A DNA stretch of 64,000 nucleotides from Arthrobacter sp. YN (GTDB lineage: Bacteria > Actinomycetota > Actinomycetes > Actinomycetales > Micrococcaceae). Position numbers and translations under genes: made by a program. Location: assembly GCF_002224285.1 (NCBI RefSeq), contig NZ_CP022436.1, forward strand, positions 496,001 through 560,000, read 5' to 3'. Below, piece by piece: positions 19,676 to 28,167 of this stretch (positions are counted from its first letter, which is position 1; every line of letters begins with the position of its first letter). The notes beneath the pieces are model-generated. The model did no database searches and had not been told where the DNA came from. It saw only the letters and a list, made by a program, of their open reading frames with translations.

Positions 19676-19894
19676 ATGACGGACCTGGTCAAGACCGTTC
19701 ACGGCCGTGGCCTCCGCATGGATTGGGCGCAGCTGACAGGGCACACCGTGGAGGTGTGGCTTTCGGGCGATCACGTCCTCACCGGGGTGGTGGAGCAAGC
19801 CGCCGATGACGATTCGGTGCTCTGGATCGCGGCAGAGGGACTCTCCACCAGGAAGCTGTTCGATAAATCGACGGGCTACCAGGTGTGGGCCTGA
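19676..19894 (+). CDS. Small protein with Sm-like (LSm) sequence pattern
   Basis: The ATG at 19676 (GAAGG just ahead) is 5 bases after the pdxS stop, so the two are co-transcribed. The 72 residues include MDWAQLTGHTVEVWLSGDHV followed by LTGVVEQAADDDSVLWIAAE and STRKLFDKS. The alternation of short strands, with a glycine and hydrophobic positions, recalls the Sm1/Sm2 pattern of Hfq/LSm-like small beta-barrels. I do not recognise a named family, and nucleic-acid binding is inference. Its tight linkage with an orphan pdxS is the main clue. Confidence 0.72.
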   Translation: MTDLVKTVHGRGLRMDWAQLTGHTVEVWLSGDHVLTGVVEQAADDDSVLWIAAEGLSTRKLFDKSTGYQVWA

Positions 19895-19926
19895 GCCGCC
19901 CCTGTCCGTGCTTGCCCGGGCGACGC

Positions 19927-20859
19927 TCAGCGGTCGTCCTCGGGGCGGGCCGTGAGGATCCGATGAGCGCTCTCCTGGAGAATGCCGAGCGACTCCTGGA
20001 TGAGTGGTGAGGCAATACTGCCTCTGCGCGCCGCAGCGATGATGCGGCGGGTGGGCTTCCCCTTGCCGGTGATACGCAGCCGAACCACGTTCTCCGTACT
20101 GTGCAGGGGTGCCAGCCGCGGCAGCAGGCCTACGCCCAGTCCCGCCCCCACAAACGCTATCTGGGTTTCCCACTCAACGGCCTCATGCGCAATCCGGGGT
20201 GTCACCCCCACCGCCGTGAACGCTGCCGTAAAGAGGGAGTGGTAGGTGGAGCCGGCAGCTTCGGTGATCCAGGGTTCCGAGGCAAGCTCTTCGAGCGTCA
20301 CCGTTTCCCGCTGTGCCAACGGATGGTCAGCGGGAATGATCACGTCCAGGGGATCGTCCAGCAGCACGGTCTGTTCGAACCGGGGATCGTCCTCGCCGTA
20401 GGTTTCGGACTGCATGGCGACGATGACCGCGAGGTCGATTCGTTCTGCCACCAATAAGTCGAAGCAGCGGGCCGGGTTGGCCTCGAGCACCTGGACCTCC
20501 AGCAAGGGGCGCGTGGAGCGCAAGGTGGCCGCCAGAGGCGCCAGCAACTGCGCGGCCGCCGTCGAGAATCCGCCGAGCCCAAAATGTGACTGAACCTGAT
20601 CGCCGGCCTCCATGGCTGCTGCGCGCAGGCTCTCCCATTCGGCAATGAGGGTGTCCGATCCCGTCACAAGAAAGCGGCCGGTGGCGGTCAACCGCACGCC
20701 CCGTCCGTCCTTGGTCAGCAGTTGCATTCCCAGCATGCGTTGGAGCTCCCGCAGCTGTGCGGAGACAGCGGACGGGGAGTAGCCGGTGAGCTCCGCAGTG
20801 GCGCCGATGGTGCCGCAGCGGGCAAACACCCTGAGTGTGATGAGCCTCGCATCGATCAT
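19927..20859 (-). CDS. LysR-family regulator, likely of gbcAB
   Basis: From the ATG at 20859 the protein has 310 residues, a normal LysR length; the open frame continues upstream to 21000 but without family similarity. MIDARLITLRVFARCGTIGATA and GYSPSAVSAQLRELQRML form the N-terminal helix-turn-helix. The rest is the periplasmic-binding-like effector domain (DRGVRLTATGR, then VQVLEANPA and AEAAGSTYHSLF). The gene is divergent from the betaine demethylase genes, the classic arrangement for a LysR activator of its neighbour. Betaine or dimethylglycine would be natural co-inducers, but this is inferred. Confidence 0.9.
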   Translation of the reverse strand: MIDARLITLRVFARCGTIGATAELTGYSPSAVSAQLRELQRMLGMQLLTKDGRGVRLTATGRFLVTGSDTLIAEWESLRAAAMEAGDQVQSHFGLGGFSTAAAQLLAPLAATLRSTRPLLEVQVLEANPARCFDLLVAERIDLAVIVAMQSETYGEDDPRFEQTVLLDDPLDVIIPADHPLAQRETVTLEELASEPWITEAAGSTYHSLFTAAFTAVGVTPRIAHEAVEWETQIAFVGAGLGVGLLPRLAPLHSTENVVRLRITGKGKPTRRIIAAARRGSIASPLIQESLGILQESAHRILTARPEDDR

Positions 20860-20920
20860 GCACCTATTGTGCACGGTTATCTTCTGAATCTTGCGCTTTT
20901 GTTGCGGTTCAATGATCCCT

Positions 20921-20940
20921 AACCTCATGACTATAAGGTT
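20921..20940. promoter_or_regulatory. Candidate LysR box upstream of gbcA
   Basis: AACCT and AGGTT (20921-20925 and 20936-20940) form an inverted repeat with 10 bases between, giving the T-N10-A spacing near the T-N11-A LysR pattern. It lies in the intergenic region between the LysR gene and gbcA, 81 bases before the gbcA start. The short arms make this tentative. Confidence 0.35.
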
Positions 20941-21020
20941 TTCGACACCGCTGCCGCCCCCAACGCAGCAGTGCTCCCCACGAAACACACTCTGACCCAT
21001 GCCTTCCGGGAGGAAAACAA

Positions 21021-22322
21021 ATGTCTGCTCCAGTCGTGCCCCTCAATTCACGCGGAAAACTCGCTTCATCTTTGCCTGCAGAGCAGCTGGCGGAGATCAG
21101 CAGTTTGTTCGAGTTCCGGCGCAAGGGATATTCCCTCGATGCGCCCTTCTACACCGACGCCACGATCTTCAAGATCGACATGGAAGCCATTTTTGGCCAG
21201 CACTGGATCTTTGCCGGCAGCATCGCCGAACTGCCGGAGCCGGGCGACTACATCACCGTCGACTATGGTCCCTACTCCCTGATCGTGCTGCGCAATGACG
21301 ACGGCGGCGTGAACGTCCTGCACAACGTCTGCCGCCACCGCGGTGCCCGCGTCCTGACCGAGCCCGCCGGGTCAACCGGAAACCTGGTCTGCGGCTACCA
21401 CTCCTGGACGTACTCCCCGGAGGGCAACCTGATCCACGCCTCGGCGCCGGGCGAGACCAAGTTCGACAAGGGCTGCTTCGGCCTCAAGCGTGCTCACAGC
21501 CGCGTGGTTGCCGGACTCATCTTCGTCTGCATCGCCGACGAGCCGCCGGCAGATTTTGACGAAACGTCCAAAATCTTCGAGCCGTACCTCGCGCCGCACG
21601 ACCTCTCCAAGACGAAGATTGCCTACCAGCAGAACATCGTTGAAGAGGGCAACTGGAAGCTCGTCATGGAGAACAACCGTGAGTGCTACCACTGCGATGG
21701 CCACCCTGAGCTGGCCTGTTCCCTCTTCCCCACCTGGGGCCTGACGGAGGGACTGATTCCGGCCCACCTTGAAGAAGTATGGGACCGCAACAAGGAAGCA
21801 CAGTCCTCGCTGGAGGAGCGTTGCCGCCGCTACGGCCTGCCCTATGAGGTGGTGGAGGAGCTCGATACCCGCATTGCGGGAATCCGCATCTCACGTGAAT
21901 CGCTCGACGGCGAGGGCGAGTCATTCTCGGCCGATGGCCGCCGGCTTTCCAAGAAGTTGCTCGGCGACTTGCGGGACTTCCGTCTGGGCCGTTGCTCGAT
22001 GCACCTGCAGCCCAACAGCTGGTTCCACTTCCAGAGCGACCACGTCATCACGTTCGGTGTCTTCCCCATCAACGAACACCAGTCCCTGGTCCGCACCACG
22101 TGGCTGGTAGCCGACGACGCCGTGGAAGGCGTGGACTACGACCTGGAAAAGCTCACCTACACCTGGAAGCAGACCAACCTGCAGGACAAGGCGTTCGTGG
22201 AGCTGTGCCAGACGGGCGCCGGCAGCCCCGCCTACGAGCCCGGCCCCTACATGAAGAGCGAATACCAGGTGGAGGCCTTCATCAACTGGTACGTACAGCG
22301 TGTCCAGGAGCACTTGGCATGA
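21021..22322 (+). CDS. gbcA: Rieske-type glycine betaine demethylase, oxygenase component
   Basis: The 433-residue protein is a ring-hydroxylating-type oxygenase alpha subunit. The Rieske [2Fe-2S] ligands are Cys104, His106, Cys124 and His127 in NVCRHRGA and VCGYHSWTY. The mononuclear iron site lies in NNRECYHCDGHPEL. In GbcA enzymes this centre removes one methyl group of glycine betaine as formaldehyde, leaving dimethylglycine. The stop overlaps the gbcB start (ATGA), and dimethylglycine oxidase and formaldehyde dehydrogenase are in the same locus, so the assignment is well supported. GGGAGG precedes the ATG. Other quaternary-amine demethylases (stachydrine, carnitine) are similar, but their partner genes are absent. 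Confidence 0.93.
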   Translation: MSAPVVPLNSRGKLASSLPAEQLAEISSLFEFRRKGYSLDAPFYTDATIFKIDMEAIFGQHWIFAGSIAELPEPGDYITVDYGPYSLIVLRNDDGGVNVLHNVCRHRGARVLTEPAGSTGNLVCGYHSWTYSPEGNLIHASAPGETKFDKGCFGLKRAHSRVVAGLIFVCIADEPPADFDETSKIFEPYLAPHDLSKTKIAYQQNIVEEGNWKLVMENNRECYHCDGHPELACSLFPTWGLTEGLIPAHLEEVWDRNKEAQSSLEERCRRYGLPYEVVEELDTRIAGIRISRESLDGEGESFSADGRRLSKKLLGDLRDFRLGRCSMHLQPNSWFHFQSDHVITFGVFPINEHQSLVRTTWLVADDAVEGVDYDLEKLTYTWKQTNLQDKAFVELCQTGAGSPAYEPGPYMKSEYQVEAFINWYVQRVQEHLA

Positions 22323-23734
22323 CCGAACTCCTCACTGAGACGGTAGTCCAGGAGCCACATCGGATCCGCGGCCTTGAGATGCCGTGGAACAGGGTAATGG
22401 GCAGCACGGAGGGTCCAGCCAGTGCAGCCCGCGCCTTGGGACCGTGGCATCCGCAGGAGTTCATGGCCGAATGCGTGGAGATTGTTCCCGAAGTGGGCGG
22501 CATGATGACCTTCGTGTTCCGTCGCTCCGACGGTGCGCCCCTGGCTTTCCGTGCCGGCCAGTACGTGAGCGTCGCCTTCCCCGTGAACGGCGAGGACCAG
22601 GATCCGGCGGACCGCAGCTACTCACTGTCCAGCGCGCCCACCAAGCCGTGGACCTTCGACATCACGGTCAAGCGCGATCCCACGGGCTTGGTCTCACCGT
22701 GGGTGCACGAGAACATCAAACCAGGGACTGTTTTGGAGATGCTCGGGCCGGTGGGCGCGTTCCACCTGCCCGACGCCGACCGGCGGGCACGGTACCTCCT
22801 GTTGGCCGCTGGAGCAGGGATCACGCCCATCATGTCGATGGTGCGGACCATCCACTCCCTGCCGGGAGAGGCCGACGTAGTGGTGCTTTATCACGGAGCG
22901 GCGGCGGAGGGCTTTGCCTTCAACAAGGAGCTCGCCTACATCGCCTCCGTCGACTCGCGCATCAAGGTCTTCTATTCCCTGGGCGATCGCGGCAAGCCCG
23001 ATGATTGGGAAGGACTCAGCGGAAGGCTGACGGCGGCCATGCTGGACCAGGTTGCCCCCGATGCCAACGGCCGGCAGGTCTATGCCTGCGGCCCCGAAGG
23101 GTACCTGAACACGGCCACCGAGCTCCTGGGGAAGGTGGGCGTCGACGACACCTCCATCCACATGGAATTCTTCACCGGAGACCGCCAGACCATCCTCGAA
23201 TATCAGGCGGAACTCGCCCTGGCGGCCGACATTGCGGAGGAAATCGCGGAGGAGATCGCCGATTCTGCCGAGGATTACTACGAAAGCCAGCCCACGGCGT
23301 TCGGACTCTACGAGCCCGGCTACGACGCAGGGGGAACCTTGAAGGCCACGGGCCTGCCGCTGGAAACTTCCGATCCGGACGGGTCCGGGTCGGATGCCGC
23401 CGACGGCGGTGCGGACGTGGAGCAAGAAGCTGTTACTCCTGATGCCTCGAGCTTTGAGACAGTAGGAACGGGCAGCCTCACCCTGTCCTTCATGCGAACG
23501 GGCATCAATGTGCGCGTCGACCCCAGCGAGCACATTCTTGGTCCCGCCCAGCGTGCGGGCGTCAGGATCGGCGCCAACTGCAAGGAGGGCATGTGCGGCT
23601 CGTGCAAGATCGTCAAGCTTTCCGGTGAGGTGGAGATGAACCATCAGGGAGGGATCCGGGCCCGGGAAATCGACGCGGGCAAGTTCCTGCCGTGCTGCTC
23701 CACCGCGCAGACCGATATGGTGATCGATGCCTAG
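22319..23734 (+). CDS. gbcB: Glycine betaine demethylase, reductase component with long acidic linker
   Basis: From the ATG at 22319 the protein has 471 residues. It has an FAD-binding domain (RAGQYVSVAFPV, RSYSLSSAP), an NAD(P) domain (LLAAGAGITPIMSM, YACGPEGYL) and a C-terminal plant-type [2Fe-2S] domain (NCKEGMCGSCK plus a late CCS). This order passes electrons from NAD(P)H to the GbcA Rieske centre. Between residues about 290 and 385 lies a segment rich in Glu, Asp and Ala (for example AEEIAEEIADSAEDYYES) that the shorter Pseudomonas GbcB (about 366 residues) lacks. Its role is unknown. The gene is translationally coupled to gbcA and abuts the convergent debranching gene. Confidence 0.92.
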   Translation: MTELLTETVVQEPHRIRGLEMPWNRVMGSTEGPASAARALGPWHPQEFMAECVEIVPEVGGMMTFVFRRSDGAPLAFRAGQYVSVAFPVNGEDQDPADRSYSLSSAPTKPWTFDITVKRDPTGLVSPWVHENIKPGTVLEMLGPVGAFHLPDADRRARYLLLAAGAGITPIMSMVRTIHSLPGEADVVVLYHGAAAEGFAFNKELAYIASVDSRIKVFYSLGDRGKPDDWEGLSGRLTAAMLDQVAPDANGRQVYACGPEGYLNTATELLGKVGVDDTSIHMEFFTGDRQTILEYQAELALAADIAEEIAEEIADSAEDYYESQPTAFGLYEPGYDAGGTLKATGLPLETSDPDGSGSDAADGGADVEQEAVTPDASSFETVGTGSLTLSFMRTGINVRVDPSEHILGPAQRAGVRIGANCKEGMCGSCKIVKLSGEVEMNHQGGIRAREIDAGKFLPCCSTAQTDMVIDA

Positions 23735-25888
23735 CTAAGGCTCAGCCCGCCGAAGCTCCGCCCGTTCCACCAGCTCCGTGATCCACGGCCGTTGTGCGCG
23801 GTGGAGGGTCATGCCCTCGGGTAGTCCCTCCACCTGCGCCGACGAGCCATCGATGTCTATGGTGATGCGTCCGCTTCCCATGGGGGCGTTGCTGATGTGC
23901 AGGTCGCCAAAGGACGCCGGCAGGACCGGGTCCAGCCAGAGCCCTCCCAGGGAAATGTGGGCGTCGTACCGCATGAGTCCGGTGATCAACTGGATGGGGG
24001 TGGTGGCGGCCCAGGCTTGTGGGGAACACGCCGTGGGGTAAGGCACCGGTTCCCTGAACTGTTCGCGGGGAAAGCCGCAGAAGAGTTCCGGGAGTCTTCC
24101 GCCCGAGGACTCCGCAGCGTCAAGAAGGGCAGTGGCAATACGTTGGGCTTCCTCCACGAATCCGTAGCGGAGCAGTCCAGCCACTATCAGCGCATTGTCG
24201 TGGGGCCACACTGATCCGTTGTGGTAACTGGCCGGGTTGTAGGCGCCCATGTCCGTGGCCAGCGTCCGAACGCCCCATCCACTGAACATCTCCGGAGACA
24301 TCAACCGTTCCACCACCAGGGGTGCCTTGTCTTCATCCACCAGGCCAAACCACAGGCAGTGCCCCATGTTTGAAGCACATGCGTCCACGGGCCGCTTGTC
24401 CTTATCAAGGGCCACGGCGTAGTAGCCCTTGTCCGGAAGCCAGAACTCTTCGTTGAACTTCTTCTTCAGGCGATCAGCGCGTTCCCGGAGCTCGGCCGCC
24501 AAGGTGAGGTCGCCGTCGTCGTACGCCATCCAGGCGCGCGCCATATAGGCGCCATGCACGTACGCCTGGACCTCGCACAGCGCCAACGGTGGTTCAGCGA
24601 TGGTGCCATCGGCAAAGTTGATGCCGTCCCAGGAATCCTTCCACCCCTGGTTGATGAGTCCATGTTGGTTGGGCCGTCCGTACTCCACGAAACCGTCGCC
24701 ATCGCGGTCGCCGTAGTCCCTGATCCAGTCAAGGGCACGGTCTGCGTTGGGGAGGAGCTCCGAAATGACGTCCTTGGCGAAGCCCCACCGGCTGACGGAG
24801 CCCAGGACAATCACGAAAAGGGGAGTGGCGTCCACGCTCCCGTAGTACGCGGACTTGCCGCCCAAGGCCAGGCCGCTGGAAATATCCAGCCGGACTTCAT
24901 GCAGGATCTTCCCCGGCTCCTCCTCGCTGGCAATGTCCACCACCGTTCCCTGCCGGTCAGCGAGGGTACGGAGGGTTCCCAAGGCCAGCGACGGGTCAAC
25001 CGGCAATGCCATCTCTGACGCCCATAAGGAATCCCGGCCGAACAACGTCATGAACCACGGGGCGCCGGCGGCCACCACCACCCTGTCCGGATGGTCCGGG
25101 TCCTGGATCCGCAACGCCCCCAGGTCTTCGTAACTCCGGCTGAGAGTGCGTTGGATGGAACGGTTTCCCACCTGCAGACGAGGAATCTTGGCCACCCATT
25201 CCTGCCGACGGCGATCGCTGGGGGACATCTCGCCGCCGGACGGGTGGGCGAACGGCGCTCCTGCGCCGTCCCCGGCGGGAACAACACTCACACGGGTGCT
25301 CCAGCGTCCCGACGACGGAATCTTTGCCGTGAAGCCCAAGGCCCGTGCTCCGGCGCCCGCGCCCTCAGCCCGGATCACCACGCCCTTACGGATTCCCTCC
25401 CACTTTCCACGGATCACCAGGGAATCGCCCTCCGGGACGCGGGTTTCCTTCCATTCACGGGTGATGCGGGCTTCCTTCACTTCAAAGAGGTCTGCAAAAT
25501 CCGACTCGGCCGTCAAGAGAATCCGGCACTCCACAGGGTGCTTGGAGTAGTTGCGGACCGTGATTTCCTCAAAGATGCCTGCCCCGACTTCCCTGAGCCT
25601 CTCCACCAGCAGGGGGCTGTCCGCATAGCCATCGGAGCGGGGAACCCGGCCTGCGAACAGTGCGCGGTAAGGTTCCCGGATTTCTGCGGCCAAAGGCTCC
25701 ATCACCTGGCCGTTGATGGTCAGTTCCCACCGCGAAAGAATGCGGGTATCCAGATGGAAGACTCCGTGGGGCAGCTCGGGATGGATGTCTCCGTTGGAGG
25801 AGGAAATGCAGAAGGACGAGCCTTCCACCAAGGTGACCGTGCCCGACCCCAAAGGCCCGGCCGCGGTGTCAGCATTCCAACCAACCAC
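23735..25888 (-). CDS. Glycogen debranching-like glycoside hydrolase (amylo-alpha-1,6-glucosidase family)
   Basis: The 717-residue protein begins at GTG 25888 behind AAGGAG. Residues about 12-200 form a GDE_N_bis-type N-terminal domain (SNGDIHPELPHGVFHLDTR). An (alpha/alpha)6 barrel follows with WFMTLFGRDSLWASEMAL, GLINQGWKDSWDGINFADG and NPASYHNGSVWPHDNAL, motifs shared by amylo-1,6-glucosidases and related inverting hydrolases. The likely substrate is a glucan or oligosaccharide, but it cannot be fixed. It has no signal peptide, so it acts in the cytoplasm. Its stop abuts that of gbcB; the two are unrelated neighbours on opposite strands. Confidence 0.88.
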   Translation of the reverse strand: MVGWNADTAAGPLGSGTVTLVEGSSFCISSSNGDIHPELPHGVFHLDTRILSRWELTINGQVMEPLAAEIREPYRALFAGRVPRSDGYADSPLLVERLREVGAGIFEEITVRNYSKHPVECRILLTAESDFADLFEVKEARITREWKETRVPEGDSLVIRGKWEGIRKGVVIRAEGAGAGARALGFTAKIPSSGRWSTRVSVVPAGDGAGAPFAHPSGGEMSPSDRRRQEWVAKIPRLQVGNRSIQRTLSRSYEDLGALRIQDPDHPDRVVVAAGAPWFMTLFGRDSLWASEMALPVDPSLALGTLRTLADRQGTVVDIASEEEPGKILHEVRLDISSGLALGGKSAYYGSVDATPLFVIVLGSVSRWGFAKDVISELLPNADRALDWIRDYGDRDGDGFVEYGRPNQHGLINQGWKDSWDGINFADGTIAEPPLALCEVQAYVHGAYMARAWMAYDDGDLTLAAELRERADRLKKKFNEEFWLPDKGYYAVALDKDKRPVDACASNMGHCLWFGLVDEDKAPLVVERLMSPEMFSGWGVRTLATDMGAYNPASYHNGSVWPHDNALIVAGLLRYGFVEEAQRIATALLDAAESSGGRLPELFCGFPREQFREPVPYPTACSPQAWAATTPIQLITGLMRYDAHISLGGLWLDPVLPASFGDLHISNAPMGSGRITIDIDGSSAQVEGLPEGMTLHRAQRPWITELVERAELRRAEP

Positions 25889-26105
25889 TTGGTGCTCCTT
25901 GCCACTGGGCTGTGACCGGCCGCTGTCCCGGCCGCTGTGACCGGCGGCTGCTGTGAGGGCCGGTCGGTTGCGTGGATATAGTCGACGCTACGCCGGAGAG
26001 GGTGCCGGCACCAGAGCCGTTCGGGACCTCGGTCCAGGGTGGGGAAATTCGTGTCCGCAACCCAGAGTTAACCTGTTTTCCAGTTACTCCGCGGTATAAG
26101 GGGGC

Positions 26106-26111
26106 TATAAT
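26106..26111 (+). promoter_or_regulatory. Candidate -10 element
   Basis: TATAAT is a consensus -10 box in the 288-base gap between the debranching gene and the small gene at 26177. A TTACTC at 26084-26089 gives a 16-base spacing as a weak -35. It would drive the gene starting at 26177 with a leader of about 60 bases. Confidence 0.4.
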
Positions 26112-26176
26112 GGGTATAGGACATTCGCTGATGCAGCCCGGCGGCCCGCTTTTCTTCCGACGCCGGAGGCCCCGCA

Positions 26177-26518
26177 ATGACCGACACCCAAATCAGCAGC
26201 TTTATCCGCGACTGCGTGGTGTTTGAGGACGACACTGAGAACGGCTTGGATTTTGATACTTTCTATGGCCTGTACATCAGCTGGTGCGTTCTTGGACGTA
26301 AAATCCCCATTCCCGACTCCGCCTTCAAAACGGCCCTCGAACTTGAAGGTTTCAGGCCCATCAAGGAAAACGGCCGCAGAATCTATCCCGGCATGAGCAT
26401 GGTGGGTGCGGCCGCAAGGGACTACGTAGTGAACAGTGTTCCTTTGTGGAGCGAGTCGGAAACCAACGTGCCGGTTCTTTCCGACTACGCCGAGGAACCT
26501 GTTCCGTCCATCGCCTGA
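26177..26518 (+). CDS. Small protein resembling the C-terminal domain of phage-type D5 primases
   Basis: The ATG follows GGAGG by 6 bases and encodes 113 residues. The central part (residues about 28-75) reads FYGLYISWCVLGRKIPIPDS, then FKTALELEGF and NGRRIYPGMSM. This Y-x2-WC...F-x3-L-x3-GF...G-R-x-Y-x-G pattern is like the winged-helix tail of virus D5-like or phage/plasmid primase-helicases. No helicase or primase domain is attached, and no phage genes are nearby, so it stands alone. It may bind DNA. I have no further function to offer. Confidence 0.75.
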   Translation: MTDTQISSFIRDCVVFEDDTENGLDFDTFYGLYISWCVLGRKIPIPDSAFKTALELEGFRPIKENGRRIYPGMSMVGAAARDYVVNSVPLWSESETNVPVLSDYAEEPVPSIA

Positions 26519-26614
26519 TTTCATTCAAACAGCCAGCGTCCAGCCCGTGCCCCTAGGATTTCATGAGGGGGCATGGGCTGTTCCTGTTTCCGGGGTGTGC
26601 GCTGAAAGGAATTG

Positions 26615-28006
26615 ATGAAACCGTCCATCGTGTGGTTCCGCGACGACCTAAGGGTCGCAGACAACCCGGCCTTGCGGGCCGCCGTCGACGACGGCGAAGC
26701 CGTGGCCCTGTTCGTCCTCGACGAAGAATCTCCTGGCATCCGCGCCCATGGTGGCGCTGCGCGTTGGTGGCTCCACCATTCGCTGACGGCGCTGCGTGAG
26801 GACCTGGACAAACTCGGCATACCGCTGCTGCTCCACCGCGGACCTGCCGCAGACGTTGTGCAGGAAACCGCGACGGCGGTTGGTGCGGGCGCGCTGTACT
26901 GGAACCGCCGGTATGGTGCGGCTGAGCGAACGGTCGACGCCGGACTCAAGACCTGGGCGGGCGAGGCTGGGCTCCACGTAGCTAGCTTTCAAGCTTCCCT
27001 GCTTCATGAGCCGTGGAATGTCACCACCAAAACGGGTGGGCAATACAAGGTCTTCACACCTTTCTGGCGGACGGTGTCCGCACAGGAATTCCGCGAGTCG
27101 TTGGCCCTTCCCGCGAAAGGCCATGGCTACACCGGAAAACTCCCGTCTTACGAGGAGTTGGACTCCTGGAACCTCCTGCCCACCAATCCGGACTGGTCCG
27201 GGGGATTGGCCGGGATGTGGACGCCTGGAGCGGCTGCCGGCCACCAGCGCCTCGCTGCGTTCGTGGAGAAGGGGCTCTCCAACTACAGCGAGGGCCGGAA
27301 CCGTCCGGATACCGATGGCAGCAGCTGCCTGTCGCCTTACCTGCGGTGGGGTGAGCTGAGCCCGTTTGAGGTGTGGCATGCCCTGGGTTCCAAGCGGTCC
27401 GAAAGCGCCTCGATCTATGCTTCTGAGCTGGGTTGGCGTGAATTCTGCTGGCACCAGTATTTTCACAACCCGGAACTCGCCACCGCGAACCTTCGCTCCG
27501 AGTTTGATCGGTTCCCGTGGGCGTGGCCCGGCAGCAGCGGAGGCAATGGAAAACATCCCGGCCACGAAAGCGCGCCGGAGGAGTTCCGGGCCTGGCAGCA
27601 GGGTCGCACCGGTTTCCCCATGGTGGACGCCGGGCAACGCCAGCTATGGCACACGGGTTGGATGCACAACCGTGTACGCATGGTGGCCGCCAGCTTCCTG
27701 GTGAAAAACCTGGGTATCCACTGGCAGCTCGGGGAGCAGTGGTTCTGGGACACCCTGGTGGATGCCGATCCGGCGTCAAATCCCGCCAACTGGCAGTGGG
27801 TGGCAGGCTCCGGGGCAGACGCCTCGCCCTTCTTCAGGATCTTCAACCCTGAGGCCCAGCGGGTTAAGTTCGATCCCCAAGGGAAGTACATCGCCCACTG
27901 GATCCCCGAATTCGGGACGCCCGAGTACCCGGAGGGAATCGTGGATCTCAAAACCACGCGGGCGGAAGCACTGGAAGCGTACAAGGGGATGAAGGAAGTC
28001 CACTAG
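26615..28006 (+). CDS. phrB: Deoxyribodipyrimidine photolyase
   Basis: The 463-residue protein starts at ATG 26615 behind GAAAGGA; an in-frame TTG lies one codon earlier. The N-terminal alpha/beta photolyase domain opens SIVWFRDDLRVADNPAL and binds the antenna cofactor. The C-terminal FAD domain contains ELGWREFCWHQYFHNP, GRTGFPMVDAGQRQLWHTGW, MHNRVRMVAASFLVKNL and QWVAGSGADASPFFRIFNP, the hallmark class I CPD photolyase motifs with the tryptophans of the electron chain. It repairs UV-induced cyclobutane dimers in a light-driven reaction. It stands alone, with no linked antenna-cofactor genes. Confidence 0.95.
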   Translation: MKPSIVWFRDDLRVADNPALRAAVDDGEAVALFVLDEESPGIRAHGGAARWWLHHSLTALREDLDKLGIPLLLHRGPAADVVQETATAVGAGALYWNRRYGAAERTVDAGLKTWAGEAGLHVASFQASLLHEPWNVTTKTGGQYKVFTPFWRTVSAQEFRESLALPAKGHGYTGKLPSYEELDSWNLLPTNPDWSGGLAGMWTPGAAAGHQRLAAFVEKGLSNYSEGRNRPDTDGSSCLSPYLRWGELSPFEVWHALGSKRSESASIYASELGWREFCWHQYFHNPELATANLRSEFDRFPWAWPGSSGGNGKHPGHESAPEEFRAWQQGRTGFPMVDAGQRQLWHTGWMHNRVRMVAASFLVKNLGIHWQLGEQWFWDTLVDADPASNPANWQWVAGSGADASPFFRIFNPEAQRVKFDPQGKYIAHWIPEFGTPEYPEGIVDLKTTRAEALEAYKGMKEVH

Positions 28007-28040
28007 GGAGCCACCGCGCCCAAAAACACCCCTCTGGAAA

Positions 28041-28061
28041 TTAGTAGGAAGTCCGAGTATA
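28041..28061. promoter_or_regulatory. Imperfect dyad upstream of the valine operon
   Basis: TAGTAGGA-AG-TCCGAGTA (28042-28059) is an imperfect palindrome 110 bases before mmsA. It shares the core TAGGANNTCCNAG with 43067-43083 in the acyl-CoA synthetase/dehydrogenase promoter. It is a plausible operator for a common regulator of branched-chain acyl-CoA breakdown. Confidence 0.4.
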
Positions 28062-28167
28062 TTCGGGTTCAGAGATGACCTGGATCACAGTTGGTCACGT
28101 GTTCCCCGCAGCGGTCCCAGCACCCGGCGGCACGGCAGTCATTCACGATGCAAAGGAGCATTCCACC

